NCBI GenBank assembly: GCA_036346355.1
Contig: CM070590.1
Span: 47,086,855 to 47,150,854 of the forward strand
DNA from: Rhipidocladum racemiflorum
Taxonomy: Eukaryota > Streptophyta > Magnoliopsida > Poales > Poaceae
DNA: 64,000 nucleotides
Direction: 5' to 3'
Every line of letters starts with the position of its first letter. The stretch's first letter is position 1. The position numbers and the translations under genes are program-made. Shown one piece after another: positions 1 through 11,400 of the stretch. A model generated the notes under the pieces. It was given only the letters and a program-made list of their open reading frames with translations. It was not told where the DNA came from and did no database searches.

Positions 1-1700
1 ACCTCCTTTGAACATATTGATCCCATATTTCACGATGTTTACTTTGATTTCTCAAACTATATGCATTGTTTAAATTCAATAAAGTGCTAGATTGTGGGAA
101 TGGTAGTTATACCCTGATTTGGTGGATTTCCTCAATTTAATTCCCTCGAATCCATTGGCAACCTTAAGTAGGGTTAGACAATCAATTGGGTATAAATGAA
201 TCTAGTAACTGCACATGCTTAGACAATGCAATAGGAATGAGTCTGAAAATCAGTCATTTACCAAACACTCAAAACTATGGATTATGGTAATTGGTTTTGA
301 AAATGTGACTTGTGAAAGTACTTTGGTAAATGTGGAATGTCTAGTCGATAATTAGACTTGGCGGGAGGTATATTATGTGCTAGTTACATTGGTGGCCAGT
401 GGTTGGCTAGTTAAGTGGAGTTCCCCGCTTGAGTCACTAGGCAAAAACTATAAGGACTGAACTTGAGACGCTTTTTGAATGAACGCAGCGCAACCACGCA
501 AGCTGGTATGGGACAGTCTATTCTAGTACCTAAAGTGTGAGGGGTTACCTGTGCCTGTTGGTAGGCCGAAGAGTGGATGATCTCCCATGTAGAAGCCAGG
601 CCGGTAGCGGTGTATGTTTTCAAAACCACCAGTTGTACCTTTGTGTGCATAGCCGGTAGATGCGGCGTGGTAGATCCTCCGATTCATAAAATGATACAAC
701 GGCAGCACGCCATGCTATGGGAAATGCCGCGGTATGTATTTTGGCCGCCGTCACAAGGTTTCTTCTCCAAAGTGGCTCCTTCGTGTGGAGTTGGCCTCTT
801 TCGCCATAGCAGGGGTTTTCGTCGCGGTCTTTGGGGTGTGGCTAAACCCTTAACGATGGGAGCGAATAGTTCATTCTTGCATATCGGGTACCTCTCGGTA
901 TCGCGTGTATCTCGGCTGACAGGAGTGCAATTATGAATTGTGTTTGGGTAAAGTGTGCAAACTCTGCAGAGTCTTAAAACAAATCTAATCGATTAGCCGT
1001 GCTCACGGTTAAGAGCAATTCTTCAGTTAATGGATCGAGTATAGTATTTGTTTTGGTTTCAAAAATAAAAAGTTACTTCGGAGTCTAGCTAAAGGTATTT
1101 GGTTCGGTATGGTACTTGGTGGATTTATGCATATATGGATGTCGTTTCGTATCCCACCGCGATCATGGATGATGGCGGTGAGAAGCTCAAATGTTACATA
1201 TCTTTGTAAATATGTTTTATTCAAACTGCTATCTTTTACATTATGTACTACTTTTCGATGAACTGTTTCAGCTGCTTTTATGCCATGAGACCTAGTGTAG
1301 CAACCATTTCATTTGTATCGGCTGCATTTAATTATATTTCCATACACTAAAGTCTTGCGAGTACATACGTGTACTCACCGTCTTTGTGCTAACCTTTTTC
1401 CCAAGAGGAAGGTATTGCTGATGTCCTGGATGATGGCGAGCCTCATACGTGAGCTTTGTGGCTTCGTGGGCCCTTCCTCGGTCGGTAGCCTTAGGGTTGG
1501 TGGGCCACTTGTTTGGTTGTGTTTCTTTGGGTTTCATTGTCGTACTTCTTCTTTTGGCCTGTATTATATTTACGCAAGTTATACACCCGATTCGTAAATT
1601 AAATTAGCTTACGTGCTTTGATATTCACGATGTTGGTATGCGATCTTGGAGCTCTTGATCCAGGGAACCAAAGATCAGTGCGTACTGGTACCGGGTTTGA
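1..1700 (+). repeat. Degenerate Tekay-like gypsy LTR remnant
   Basis: No gene is visible here. The stretch follows the same order of landmarks as the Tekay LTR at 61149-64000 in plus orientation, but is strongly diverged. An early block resembles the sequence around 63050 (a 'ttgatcc' followed by AT-rich text). The block at about 940-1010 carries 'gggtaaagtg', 'ctctgcagag' and 'tagccgtg' in the same order as 63830-63890. A block near 1625-1670 resembles the terminal part of the LTR. The left end lies outside the window and the right end is not sharp. It is probably a related but different subfamily. The short ORFs here are not supported. Confidence 0.5.
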
Positions 1701-1839
1701 AGCTAGGATTTCGATTGCGGTGATCGAAATTTTTAGGTTCAGATTTCCGGTACCGAGAACCCTGTTGCTATACGGTGTCGTACACTACAGTAGACGGTGT
1801 ACAGTACGGTATAGGAAAAAGGGGCTCTCACAGAGTCCC

Positions 1840-2436
1840 ACTCCTAATCCTAGAAAGAGTATGTATTCAACACAACTCCTCTTGGCCCAACCTGGCCGAG
1901 TACAACTCTTGCACGCGTATGGCAACCCTACCATACTCACGTGATTAACACTTTGCACGCGAATGACCTCCTGCCATTCTCACGTGACTAACCATTCTTC
2001 ATGTGCACCATTCTCTTAGCCCGAACGTCCCGCATGACATCCTTAACCACCAAGACCTCAGTTCCCCCTGAACCTAGTCCCGAACCTCAGTTCCTCCATG
2101 AACCTAGTTCCGGTCCCGTCATCGACCATATTCGCCCTCGAGCAATACCTGCACATGAACACAAAATGATTCCGAGCACAAATCCGCGACTTGACTCACA
2201 TTAAACCATGCAACCACTCACAGGAGTGCATTGCATTAAATATTCTAAGAATACGATTTCAAAACACGAACCAAAACCTTTGCAAAAATCAAAAAACTTT
2301 TCAAATAATCAAACTGATTTAAGATCTTTTCAAATAAAGAAACCAAAAAATAAATCTTGTCGAAATATCAAACTGGTTTCAAATCTTTTTCAAATACTCA
2401 TCATCAAAATCAAATGGATCAAAAATAACGATCCTT
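1840..2436 (-). repeat. LTR fragment related to the solo LTR at 4445-6182
   Basis: Positions about 1850-2240 align in order with about 5110-5550 of the solo LTR at 4445-6182. Shared landmarks include 'cacgcgtatggcaaccc', 'ccgaacgtcccgcatgac' and 'cattcttcatgtgcacc'. The strand is given by analogy with that LTR. The AT-rich tail to 2436 is similar in style. The fragment ends abruptly where copia LTR sequence begins ('ggaaaaccctttt', shared with about 61052), so 2436 is a breakpoint. No TSD was found. Confidence 0.5.
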
Positions 2437-2512
2437 CAATTAGGAAAACCCTTTTCTAATCCAATAGTTGGTAGCGGCTCCATGCAGAGCATGCCAACTC
2501 ACAAACGCATAT

Positions 2513-3369
2513 TGTCGGTGTTTCGAGCACCGGCAACACGATTTTTTGGTCTAGGGGGGTCGCGCGTTCCCTCTCCTCGAATGGCCTGACTCAAGGGAGC
2601 CCAAAGTGTATACTGGTTCGGGCTGAATATCCCAACACCAGTTTGTTCGCTGTGTATATGCCTTTCTGAGGTATTACAATCGCCCCTTCCAGGAGGAAGT
2701 TAGGATTTGTTCGTTGTCCAAGTGTTCTCTCCCAATGTTCTCACACAATGTCCTCACACCCTCTCTCCCCTTGTTCTCCCTTATATAGATGGGAGCGGCG
2801 GGTTACACGGGAGCTCCTCTAAAGAAAGGAAAAAAGAAGGAGAAGGGGTGTCTTGTCTCGGGGTTTGATCTTTGTCCTTGGCGTCCGACCGGCTTCCACC
2901 TCCCCGTATGCTTGGTTGGTAGGCTTGCGGTGGAAGGAAGGTTTTGTCCTGTTGGGGGGACGTGACGCGCCGTCCCGTACGCTTGTCAGGCGGCTGGTTT
3001 TAATGGCGAATGACCCTTGAGGCCTTGGGAGGGAATGTTCCCTCCTGTTGCGTGTCAGAGCGATGGGACCGGAGCCTGATTTCGTAGGCGGCTCCCCTGA
3101 CACCTTGGTAAGGAGCCACCTACCCTGACACCGATATCCCAGGACGTCACGTTTGGCAGGGCAGGTACTCGAGTGCCGGAACGCCCAACCGGGGGGGGGG
3201 CTCTCCAACCCGAGCGGTCGGAGAAGGTTGGACGGGGTGTTCGAGCTGGAGCCTGGTCGGGGACCGAGCTTGTCTGCGGCCCACAGGTCTCCAGCTGGAG
3301 CTGGGCCTTAAAGGCAGCCCGCTCGAGGTTCCGGGTTGCTGGGAATACCCATGGTATAAGTATTCGTCA
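2513..3369 (+). mobile_element. Solo LTR (857 bp), TSD CATAT
   Basis: The sequence starts TGTCGGTG and ends CGTCA. It is flanked by perfect 5-bp direct repeats CATAT at 2508-2512 and 3370-3374. The empty site is visible at 61110-61130, where the same copia LTR text runs through without the insert. A TATA box 'tatatag' lies at about 2782-2788, so transcription would be plus strand. No internal region is present, so it is a solo LTR left by LTR-LTR recombination. The family is not determined; the terminal sequence is of a gypsy type common in grasses. It contains no gene. Confidence 0.85.
2782..2788 (+). promoter_or_regulatory. TATA box of solo LTR
   Basis: 'tatatag' sits about 270 bp into the solo LTR and is followed by GC-rich text, as in a U3/R boundary. 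This is inference from position and sequence only. Confidence 0.5.
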
Positions 3370-4095
3370 CATATAATCAAAGTACTGATGTAATAATTCC
3401 TTTGCCAAACTATATGAAGATCGAACTCAAGGCGAGAAGCATGTCATCATTTGACTGCTCACACCATCTCTCTTATCCGTGATATATTAATAAGTTGTGA
3501 TTGACTTCTCAATCACGGCATGGCCATGCACTTCCTTAATCATATCACACGAGTGGCCTAGACATATATCTTTGTTACACTGGAGTGGCAAATTCTATTT
3601 TGACTGCTCACTTCCATCTGCATGTTTCATAGTAAACATGGAAGCTACCTTTATAACTATCCAGTTAGGAAATAGTGTTTGGTAACCCCAAGGTAAACTA
3701 TTACATATGTAGGGAATGTGACAATCTCAGGTCCAAGGATCATACATCTACTATGTATGAGATACACTGATTACACACAAGAATGTAACATTCTCGTAGT
3801 GTCTCATTGTGGGTCTATCTAACCCATGTTCTTCAACATGTGCTCACAATGTATTGATGATATCTCCATATCCCATGATCTATGAAACATGATCATCGAT
3901 CAGTACATGTGCTGATCTATTCATCATTGTCCACTACGATGATATCCGATCAGAGATACTTATAGAATTTCATAAGCAAGTCACATACTTACTGATCAAT
4001 ATAATGATATACATTCATTGGACCAATAATCATATTATTATTCATAAACATAGTCATGTTACAATCATCTATATGACTGCCTCAAGGCTGTAACA

Positions 4096-4114
4096 CTAAT
4101 AATCTCCCACTTGA
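4096..4114 (-). promoter_or_regulatory. Copia polypurine tract
   Basis: On the minus strand 'caagtgggagattattag' stands immediately before the LTR start TGTTACAG. A 'caagtgggagatt' tract is the usual plus-strand primer in many plant copia elements. It fixes both the element orientation and the LTR boundary. Confidence 0.75.
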
Positions 4115-4121
4115 ACTTGAG

Positions 4122-4439
4122 TCAGCCAATTAAGCATCTAATACCAATAGACCTCGTGTGCGCCTCATGCTTAGGCTGTGGAAGAGGCTTCGTTAACGGA
4201 TCAGCCACATTAGCTTCCGTATCTACTTTGCATATCTTCACGTCACCTCTATTCACAATCTCGCTAATAAGGTGAAAGCGTCGAAGTATATGTTTGGACT
4301 TCTGATGTGATCTAGGCCAGAAGGATAATGGCAGATCTGTTTGGCTCATCATTGACCGAACCATGTCTAACAAAGTTCGGTTCCATCGTTCGGACACGCC
4401 ATTCCATTGAGGCGTTCCTAGCGGAGTAAGTTGCGGAAT
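4122..4439 (-). pseudogene. Copia integrase joined to RNase H tail (internal deletion)
   Basis: The readable part gives the integrase core segment GTPQWNGVSERWNRTLLDMV, which includes the region of the catalytic glutamate (VSER). It then passes without a stop into the extreme C-terminus of copia RNase H (SKHILRRFHLISEIVNRG, then NVADPLTKPLPQPKHEAH). The junction is near 4312-4320. Integrase C-terminus, reverse transcriptase and most of RNase H are missing, which in a normal copia element is about 2-2.5 kb. The protein cannot be functional. Upstream, the integrase continues at 6188 across the solo LTR. The open frame running on to 4511 is LTR sequence, not gene. Confidence 0.8.
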
Positions 4440-4444
4440 GATTC

Positions 4445-6182
4445 TATAGGATCGAAGTATACGAATATAGCAATTAGAGGGGGTGAATGATTGTGCGGAA
4501 GCTAAAACCAAATTTTTGATCTATTAAAAATTCACCCCAAAACAGAACCAAATAATTGCGTCATATTCGACAAAAATAGATTGACAAAGGTTCGGTAAAA
4601 TACGAATTCTCGGAGATCCAACCGTCGGATCGATCTGAAATTTGGACACAAAAAACTAGATTCCAATATGAATCGAACCCAAAAAGAATTAGTTCGATCG
4701 GACTTACGGAACAAAAGTTATGAACCTCGCAAGCTTGCTATAACAAAAGATGACGAGAATTGATCTAACCTAAACTTGAAGGTTTAACAGAAACGACAAA
4801 AGATCAACCTACAGAACTTTGAAGAACTCTAAATCAAAGCGCTAGAAAGGTTTCTGATGAATCAAATCAAGATGAAACTCAAGGAACAAAAACCAAACTA
4901 GAACCAGAACAAGCATGCAAACAAGAACAAAACAGAGAACACTGTACCAACGTGGTTACTGTAGCATGCAAGGATCTGGAAGAATTGATCTTTATTTCTT
5001 TTTGTCTAAAGTACTCCAAACAAAAGAGTACAGCTGTAAAACCTGCCCAAAACTTGATCCTAGTGCAAGCAATAATATCTGAAACAGAGGGGCACCTCCC
5101 CCTATTTAAAGAAGCAAAACCTATTAGAGTACGTATGCATGTCCACTTGGCCTAACCTGGCCCAATACATACAAGCTACCCTAAACGATTACAACTCTTA
5201 CACGCGTATGGCAACCCTACCATACTCATGTGACTAACACTTTGCACGCGCATGGCCACCTACCATACTCACGTGTCTAACCCTTTGCACATGCATGGCC
5301 ACCTGCCATACTCACGTTATTAACCATTCTTCATGTGCACCATTCTCTAGCCCGAACGTCCCGCATGACATCCTTGACCATCAAGACCTCGGTTCCTCCA
5401 GAACCTAGTCCCGAACCTCCTCAACCACGTTCGCCCTCGAGTAACACCTGCACATGAACAAACCACAAAAATGATCCGAGCACATGTTCGAGACTTGACT
5501 TAACTTAGTCCATGCAACTACTCACACGAGTATTGCATAAAGTCAACTTCAAAACATGCATCATGAAATTCACACGAATTTCATAATCTCAAATTCAAAC
5601 CAAAACTCAATTCCAAATTTGCTCAAAACCCTAACTGAGCAAAAAGACATTCATCACGGACCAAAATCCAGTCCAGCGCACACATGTCTCAAAACCCAAG
5701 GAAAATCAGTTCACGGCGGACCAAAAAATTTGGTTTGACGTACATGGCGAAAACAAGCATCAAAAATCTCATTTGCGATGGACCAAAAAATTTGGTCTGT
5801 CGTACATGGAAAAACGAGGTCACCAAAAACACGTTTATGACAGACCAAAAAATTTGGTTTGTCGTACTTGGGAAAAACGAGGTCGCCAAAAACACGTTTA
5901 TGACAGACCAAAAAATTTGGTCTGTCGTACAAGCGAAAAATAATGTTTCAAAAAAAAATGTTCATGACAGACCAAAAAATTTGGTCTGTCATACACATGA
6001 AATCCGCTCTTTGAAAATCCCATTTATGACTGACCAAAAAATTTGGTTTGTCATACACATGAAATTTACTGTTTCTTGGAAATTTAGTCCCGCGCAAAAG
6101 ATAAACACATGCACATGCACAAAACACATTTATACAAGTTCAAAATCATCATCAAGCCAATTTTTCATCACATGATTTCACA
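4445..6182 (-). mobile_element. Solo LTR (about 1.74 kb), TSD GATTC/AATTC
   Basis: On the minus strand the LTR starts TGTGAAATC at 6182 and ends CGATCCTATA at 4445, preceded by 'attcaccccctctaattg'. That ending resembles many grass LTRs ending 'cgatcctaca', here with C to T in the terminal CA. The flanking pentamers are GATTC (4440-4444) and AATTC (6183-6187), four of five identical. Removing the insert restores the copia integrase frame as Q-C-G-I-I-P-Q, which independently supports the boundaries. It carries a 63-bp tandem array (about 5690-6065) and a block shared with 1850-2240. No real gene lies inside. Confidence 0.75.
5690..6065. repeat. Tandem array, about 63-bp unit, six copies, each with a dyad
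   Basis: Units begin near 5715, 5777, 5839, 5902, 5965 and 6028, a spacing of 62-63 bp. Each contains a short inverted repeat: arms GACAGACCA and TGGTCTGTC around an A/T-rich centre. The arms are perfect in the units at 5902 and 5965 and slightly degraded elsewhere. The ORFs that cross the array on both strands are by-products of the repeat. The array lies in the part of the solo LTR near its minus-strand start. Confidence 0.85.
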
Positions 6183-6187
6183 AATTC

Positions 6188-6620
6188 CACACTGCTTTAG
6201 ATGATCACCAAACTCTTAGATCAAGTATTCGCCACCACGATCTGATCGTAAGTGCTTTATCGATTTGCCAAGTTGATTTTGTACTTCGTTCTGAAATTCT
6301 TTGAACCTTTCAAAAATTTCAGATTTATGCCTCATTAAGTAGATATATCCATATCAACTAAAGTCATCGGTAAAAGTTACAAAGTACTGAAACCCACCTC
6401 TAACACTCGAGCTCATTGGTCCACATACATCTGTATGTACTAGGGTCAAGAATTCACTCGCCTTTTCACTAAAACCTGTGAAATGGGCTTTTGTCATCTT
6501 GCCAAGTAAACAAGACACACATGTTTCAAATGATTCAAAATCAAATGAGGTTAGAAGTCCATCACCATGGAGCTTCTTCATGCGCTTCTCGTTTATGTGA
6601 CCTAAGCGACAATGCCACAA
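6188..6620 (-). pseudogene. Copia pre-integrase and integrase N-terminal core
   Basis: The frame begins MWHCRLGHINEKRMKKLHG and contains the HHCC zinc-binding motif of the GAG-pre-integrase domain (H..H, then CVSCLLGK). The start of the catalytic core follows (LVHTDVCGPM, first Asp; YFVTFTDDFS). An in-frame stop near 6354 replaces the Arg expected in DDFSRYGYIY, consistent with CGA to TGA. Beyond the stop the frame continues recognisably (YGYIYLMRHKSEIFERFKEF, then LRSDRGGEYL with the second Asp) to the solo LTR at 6182. The upstream protease frame is offset by one base at about 6605. Dead copy. Confidence 0.8.
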
Positions 6621-7324
6621 AAGGTAGGGTTCAAATCATTTGGCCGAGGCCTTTTGACATTAATGTTATAGATGGGTTTTTCTTTGAGTTCAAGGACGTA
6701 CAACCCATCCACCATGGGGCAACGATCATAATAGATATCATTCAAAAATATTGAACAAACAAAGTCTTTTATTCTGAATTCATAACCTTCATGTTCCAAA
6801 TAAGAAGATGAAATAATGTTTCTACTAAAAGCTGGAACAAAATAACAATTATTGAGTTCTAAAACTAATCCTGAAGGCAAATGCAATGGGTAGGTGCCAA
6901 CGGCAAGACCAGCAACTCTTGCTTTATTCCCCACGTGGAGATCCACTTCTCCTTTTGCCAAGTCTCTACTCTTTATCAGCCCCTGCATCGAATTGCAAAT
7001 GTGAGCAACCGAACCGGTATCATATACCCATGAGCTGAGAGAAGAAGTAGCAAGATTAATTTCTATAACATTAGTACCTAAAGTGGAAGTCACATTTCCA
7101 TTCTTCTTATCTGCCAAGTACTTTTCATAGTTCCTTTTCCAATGTCCTGACTTCTTGCAATAGAAGCACTGGGATTCAGGCTGAGGGCCAACTTTAAGCT
7201 TCTGAAGCTTAGTTTTGAGGCTCGCGATCTCATCTTGAGCCTTGCCCTTGCCCTTTCCCTTTCCCTTTCCCCAAGCCTTAGCTTTCTTCTTTTTGAAGGC
7301 AGTTGTCTTCTGAACCATCATCAC
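6602..7324 (-). pseudogene. Copia gag zinc knuckle and protease
   Basis: About 240 residues are open. A Lys/Gly-rich stretch comes first (KAWGKGKGKGKGK), then a CCHC zinc knuckle (CFYCKKSGHWKRN), then a protease segment with the active-site motif VYDTGSVAHIC. This is the usual order at the gag-protease border of copia polyproteins. The knuckle's last Cys is replaced: 'NYEKYL' stands where 'C..YL' is usual. The frame is shifted relative to both the gag upstream (7321) and the integrase downstream (about 6605). Confidence 0.8.
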
Positions 7325-7959
7325 ATGATTGGGTTTTTTTTCTTAAAGCTTACCTCAACAGCCTTGAGCATCCCATGTAGTTCAGTCAGGCCCTTCTCCA
7401 TGCTATTCATATGAAAATTCATAATGAACGGCTCAAAGCTCTGTGGCAGAGACTGGAGAATTATATCTGTAGCTAGACCAAGGCTAAGGGGAAAACACAA
7501 GTTTTTCCAATCTCCCAATGTATCCAATCATTTTGATCACATGTGGGTTGACCGGACTGCCTTCAGCCAGCTTACAAGCAAATAGAAGCTTTGAGATACC
7601 ATACCTCTCAGCCCTTGCTTGATTCCCAAACATACCTTTCAAGCCCACAATCATATTGTAAGCATCCTGGTCCTCATATTGCTTTTGCAGCTCAGAGTCC
7701 ATGGTGACAAGCATGAGACAGCTGACCTCTACAGAGGCATTAACATGTTTTTCATAGTTAACCTTCAAATTTCGTGGAGCATTTTCGGCAAGTTCATAGG
7801 AATTGGATTCTTTAGAACATATTCTTTCTTTTCATGTTTGAGAACAATTCTCAAGTTGAAATACCAATACACAAAATTTGTTCCATTTAGTTTTTCCCTT
7901 TCCAAAACCGATCTCAAAGTAAAACCAGGTGCAGCGGCAGTAGCAGTAGTAGGAGCCAT
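7321..7959 (-). pseudogene. Copia gag
   Basis: The start at 7959 gives MAPTTATAAAPGFTLRSVL followed by LNGTNFVYWYFNLRIVLKHE, the typical N-terminus of copia gag (DUF4219/UBN2-like region). The coding sequence continues through two shifted frames: 7768-7484, which includes DMQLQKQYEDQDAYNMI-like text, and 7527-7321, which includes ILQSLPQSFEPFIMNFHMN. Two or three small indels break it. Upstream is the leader and downstream the zinc knuckle. The start was chosen because it is the first ATG after the leader and opens the conserved N-terminal motif. Confidence 0.75.
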
Positions 7960-8403
7960 TGAACTACAACAAAAACATGCAAAGTTTCTAAGAACTGTTT
8001 ATGTGAAACTTTCATTAAACATTTTAACAAAAGATACTCCTACTTTATGTCCCCTTTATGGACACATGGTGAGTATTCAAGATCCATATTCATCAAACAC
8101 TAGTGAGCTTTGGCGTCACTACTAGAAATTTAATGACATAGGTAAGCAACATCTTTGCTAATTACATCTTATGCAACTACTGTTGGTTGAGCATGAAAAC
8201 AAGTAATGAATGCCTCCGTCAACTCGACTCATGGCCAGGTCAACCTGCCCCTAGGGCTCACATGAGGGAGGGAGCACTTCCCGTTTCCGGGTGCCAATTA
8301 AGAAACCTAGCCTCATGTGTGTTTTCCTAGACACCTTGTATTTGTTCCTTCATTATTGAAATCAAATCTCAACCAATTATGTCCTCAAGCCCAAAACCAT
8401 TTT
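7960..8403 (-). other. Copia leader, part 2 (non-coding)
   Basis: This lies between the gag start and the solo Tekay LTR and continues at 12139 once the insert and its TSD are removed. No ORF, repeat or RNA gene is supported in it. Confidence 0.5.
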
Positions 8404-11400
8404 TGTTGGGACCCGAATTTGCAAATCTGGACCCTCTGTGTATTCAGCACTAATCCAGGATCACGCTAGTGCACACAGTCTCAACATCGGTAAATATCAC
8501 AATCATACACATCTATAGTAATAAAGTACTTTAATTAAAATAACCAAACTGGTTGCTCGACCTTATGGTCAAGTTACAAGAGTACACCAGACAGGGCGAT
8601 AACTTATTAAGGAAATAAATTGCAGCGGAATAAAGCATCAACGTGGCGCCATCCAGTATACCACAAGCAACTGATTGGGCTCGCTCCCTAGGTAGACGGT
8701 TCCTCCTGGAGTTCTTCCTCCAAAGCTGGCGTCACTTCTTCTTCAACTGGTGTTGTATTGTTGCAAGGGGTGAGTACTTGGTACTCAGCAAGTCATGCAC
8801 ATAATGCAAACTAATATTCTACATACATGGCTTATTTCAAAGGATAGGCTAACAGGTACATTTGCAGTAAACAACATTTAACAAGTAGCATAAATAGATA
8901 AAGCAGTAAAAGTAAAGATAATATCAATAACTTTTCCAGGAGTTAAGTAAACACTTTCCATTTCCTAATCCACATTTCCATCAACGTCATCATTAAACCC
9001 AACCAAACTTTTCAAGTCCAAGTTGTTTTCATGAAAGTCTAACCCTTGACTGTAATCCTCGAGTAGTGTCCAGTGCCCTGGACTCGACTATTTGAATAGG
9101 TTGTACACTCTGCAGAGGTTATGCACTTTACCCACAAGATACAGTCAAACACCACGAAGGCGAGTGATCGTAACAAGCATTTCAGAGACCGCAAACTATA
9201 CAAGTGAACCTCTCCGATTTTTGCTATACACCATCCCTTCCCTTAACAGAGGCTAAGTATGGGACCGACATACCGTTGGACCGGTACCATGCCATAGCCC
9301 TGGTATGATCCCCTTTCAAGCTACACAAAAGGTGTAGTTGACACCCCGAGGTACCACATGCAAGTTATTAGTAACTTACTCAACTAGGTCCGTCCCATTA
9401 CAGACATGTGGTTGCACATTTGACTCAGATCAAAGGCTTGCAAGGTTAAGTCCTTAGGATGGCCAGGGCAAGACTACCTGAAAAACCAAAATGACATCCC
9501 CGGTGCCACTCATGGCCCACCATATCATTCTTACCACTTGCCCCGATCTAAATCTATTTATCAAACCTAGTTGATTACCATGCACCACGTGCCATCATCA
9601 TCACAACACATGATACTTCTCCAAAACAGGTTCAATATCTTATTAAGTCAATATTAACATTTGATTGTCCAAAATCATGTCATGTGCACGTAGCAGGTCT
9701 AAGCAATATACTACCATGATCTAAATACCCAATGTTGGCAATTCACTAATGTCCAACTATATATTCCACAACTAGGGTGACATGGGTTTATGGCACATAA
9801 TTAAATAGTCAAGGTGTCATACTGCAATTTGGTGTTTATCTAATTCCCAGAAATAATTTAAACCATTTTCTAATTAAATTAGCATGCAATAGTTTTAATT
9901 AAATTAATTTCAAAAGTGGGATCAAAATGGTCAAAGCATAACTTGCCTTCAAAGAGTACTTGCTCTTGGTCCTGAGCTGGCTCCTAGGTCAAAACTTCAC
10001 CTTCATAGCCTTCGGGCACTTCAACGTCTACTCGCAACGCGTGCAAATAGCAATAACATAAATAAACAGTAGGCAAAAATTGTCCAAACATTCAAATAAA
10101 CTTCATAAACAGAGAGAGCACATTTTTATAAATTTTTAGAAATTTGAATCGTCCAAATCGGAGTTAAAACGCAAAAGTTATACCTATATAAAGTTTGGGA
10201 AATTAATTAAATAAATATAAATAGGAAAAATTTATGTCCAAAAATTAAATAAAATTCACCATCAAGTAGATCTCAATTTTATAAAAATTTAGAAATTGGA
10301 ATCACCCAAATCGGAATTAAGCATTATAAGCGTTTGAAGTTTGAAAAATCAAATAAAAGAATAAACCGAATTAATTCATTTATTTTTCTATTGAAAAATC
10401 GAGTTATTGCGTCAGCTGACGTCAGCTTGGCAATTGAATTTCCACCAAATTATTTTTCTATTAAAAAATCGAATTATGACGTCGGCACTGCGTCATCCGG
10501 TCCATGGGCTTGGTCCACGGCTCGGATCCGATCCACCGTGGACCTGGTCCATGGGCGCACGTGTCACTGACACGTGGGACCCACTAGATGACGTCATTGC
10601 TAACGTCATCATAGCTCGGCCGAATGGCTCTAACAGTTGGACCCCACCGTGACGCCAGCATGACATCACGGGTGACTTCACCGCACGGTGGACTGGGCCG
10701 CTGACACGCGGGCCCCACGCTGACGTCACGCGTGACATCAGCGATGACCAGGCACGCCCGCGTGGACCGTGCCGGTTCGGCTCCCGTGCATGTGGCACGA
10801 TCAATGGTCCAGATCAGATCTAACCTCACGCGTTTGGAAATAATGCGGTCAATCTGGACTGTTCGATTTGAATCGGACGGCTGAGATCCGATCGGTTTTC
10901 ACCGCGTCACTGGGGGGTGACGTGGCATGACCCGGCGTGCGATGTGTGGCTCAATTTACACCATTCGATCTTGATCAAACGGTTGAGAACACATCTAATG
11001 CTACCACACGGGTTAACCCTAACCGTACGATCTAGACCTAACGGCTGAGATCTGACCCTAGCATGGTGCAGTTTACGGCTACGTGGCTCAATCTAGAGCG
11101 TCGAATCTAGATCCAATGGCTGAAAACAGATCTAAAAATTAAAACGTGGAACTTACCCATGGGTGACGTGGACGAATCCTGGTCGTGCGATGAAGATCCA
11201 ACGGCGGAGAAGCTTCGTGGTTTCGGCGATGGCCACGGCGGAGCTGGGTTGTTGGAGACAAAGACGATGATGAGCCCGACGGCGTTTTGGTGCAGTTCCG
11301 GCGAGGTGAGTGGCATCCTCCGACGCGTCTCGTCACGACAGTTCTGGATCTGGGCTTGTTCACGGCGGAGGACGGCGCACGCGGCGAGAAACGGTGAAGA

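Larger units (their letters stand above)
2437..4095 (-). repeat. Copia 3' LTR, truncated and split by a solo LTR
   Basis: On the minus strand the LTR starts TGTTACAGCC at 4095, directly after a purine tract, as expected of a copia 3' LTR. Its far part (2437-2512 and 3370-3400) matches 61052-61148 of the 5' LTR, for example 'agtactgatgtaataatt'. It is interrupted at 2513-3369 by a solo LTR. The end that should carry the counterpart of 13067 is missing, cut at 2436. Between 3400 and 4080 there is AT-rich LTR sequence with no gene. Confidence 0.65.

Noticed and set aside
411..936. Overlapping ORFs of 61-119 aa near the left end
   Set aside because: They lie in a degraded LTR, overlap on both strands and show no family motif.
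5690..6175. Repeat-encoded ORFs on both strands (163 aa plus, about 70 aa minus)
   Set aside because: They exist because a 63-bp unit (a multiple of three) is repeated; they lie in a solo LTR and match no protein family.
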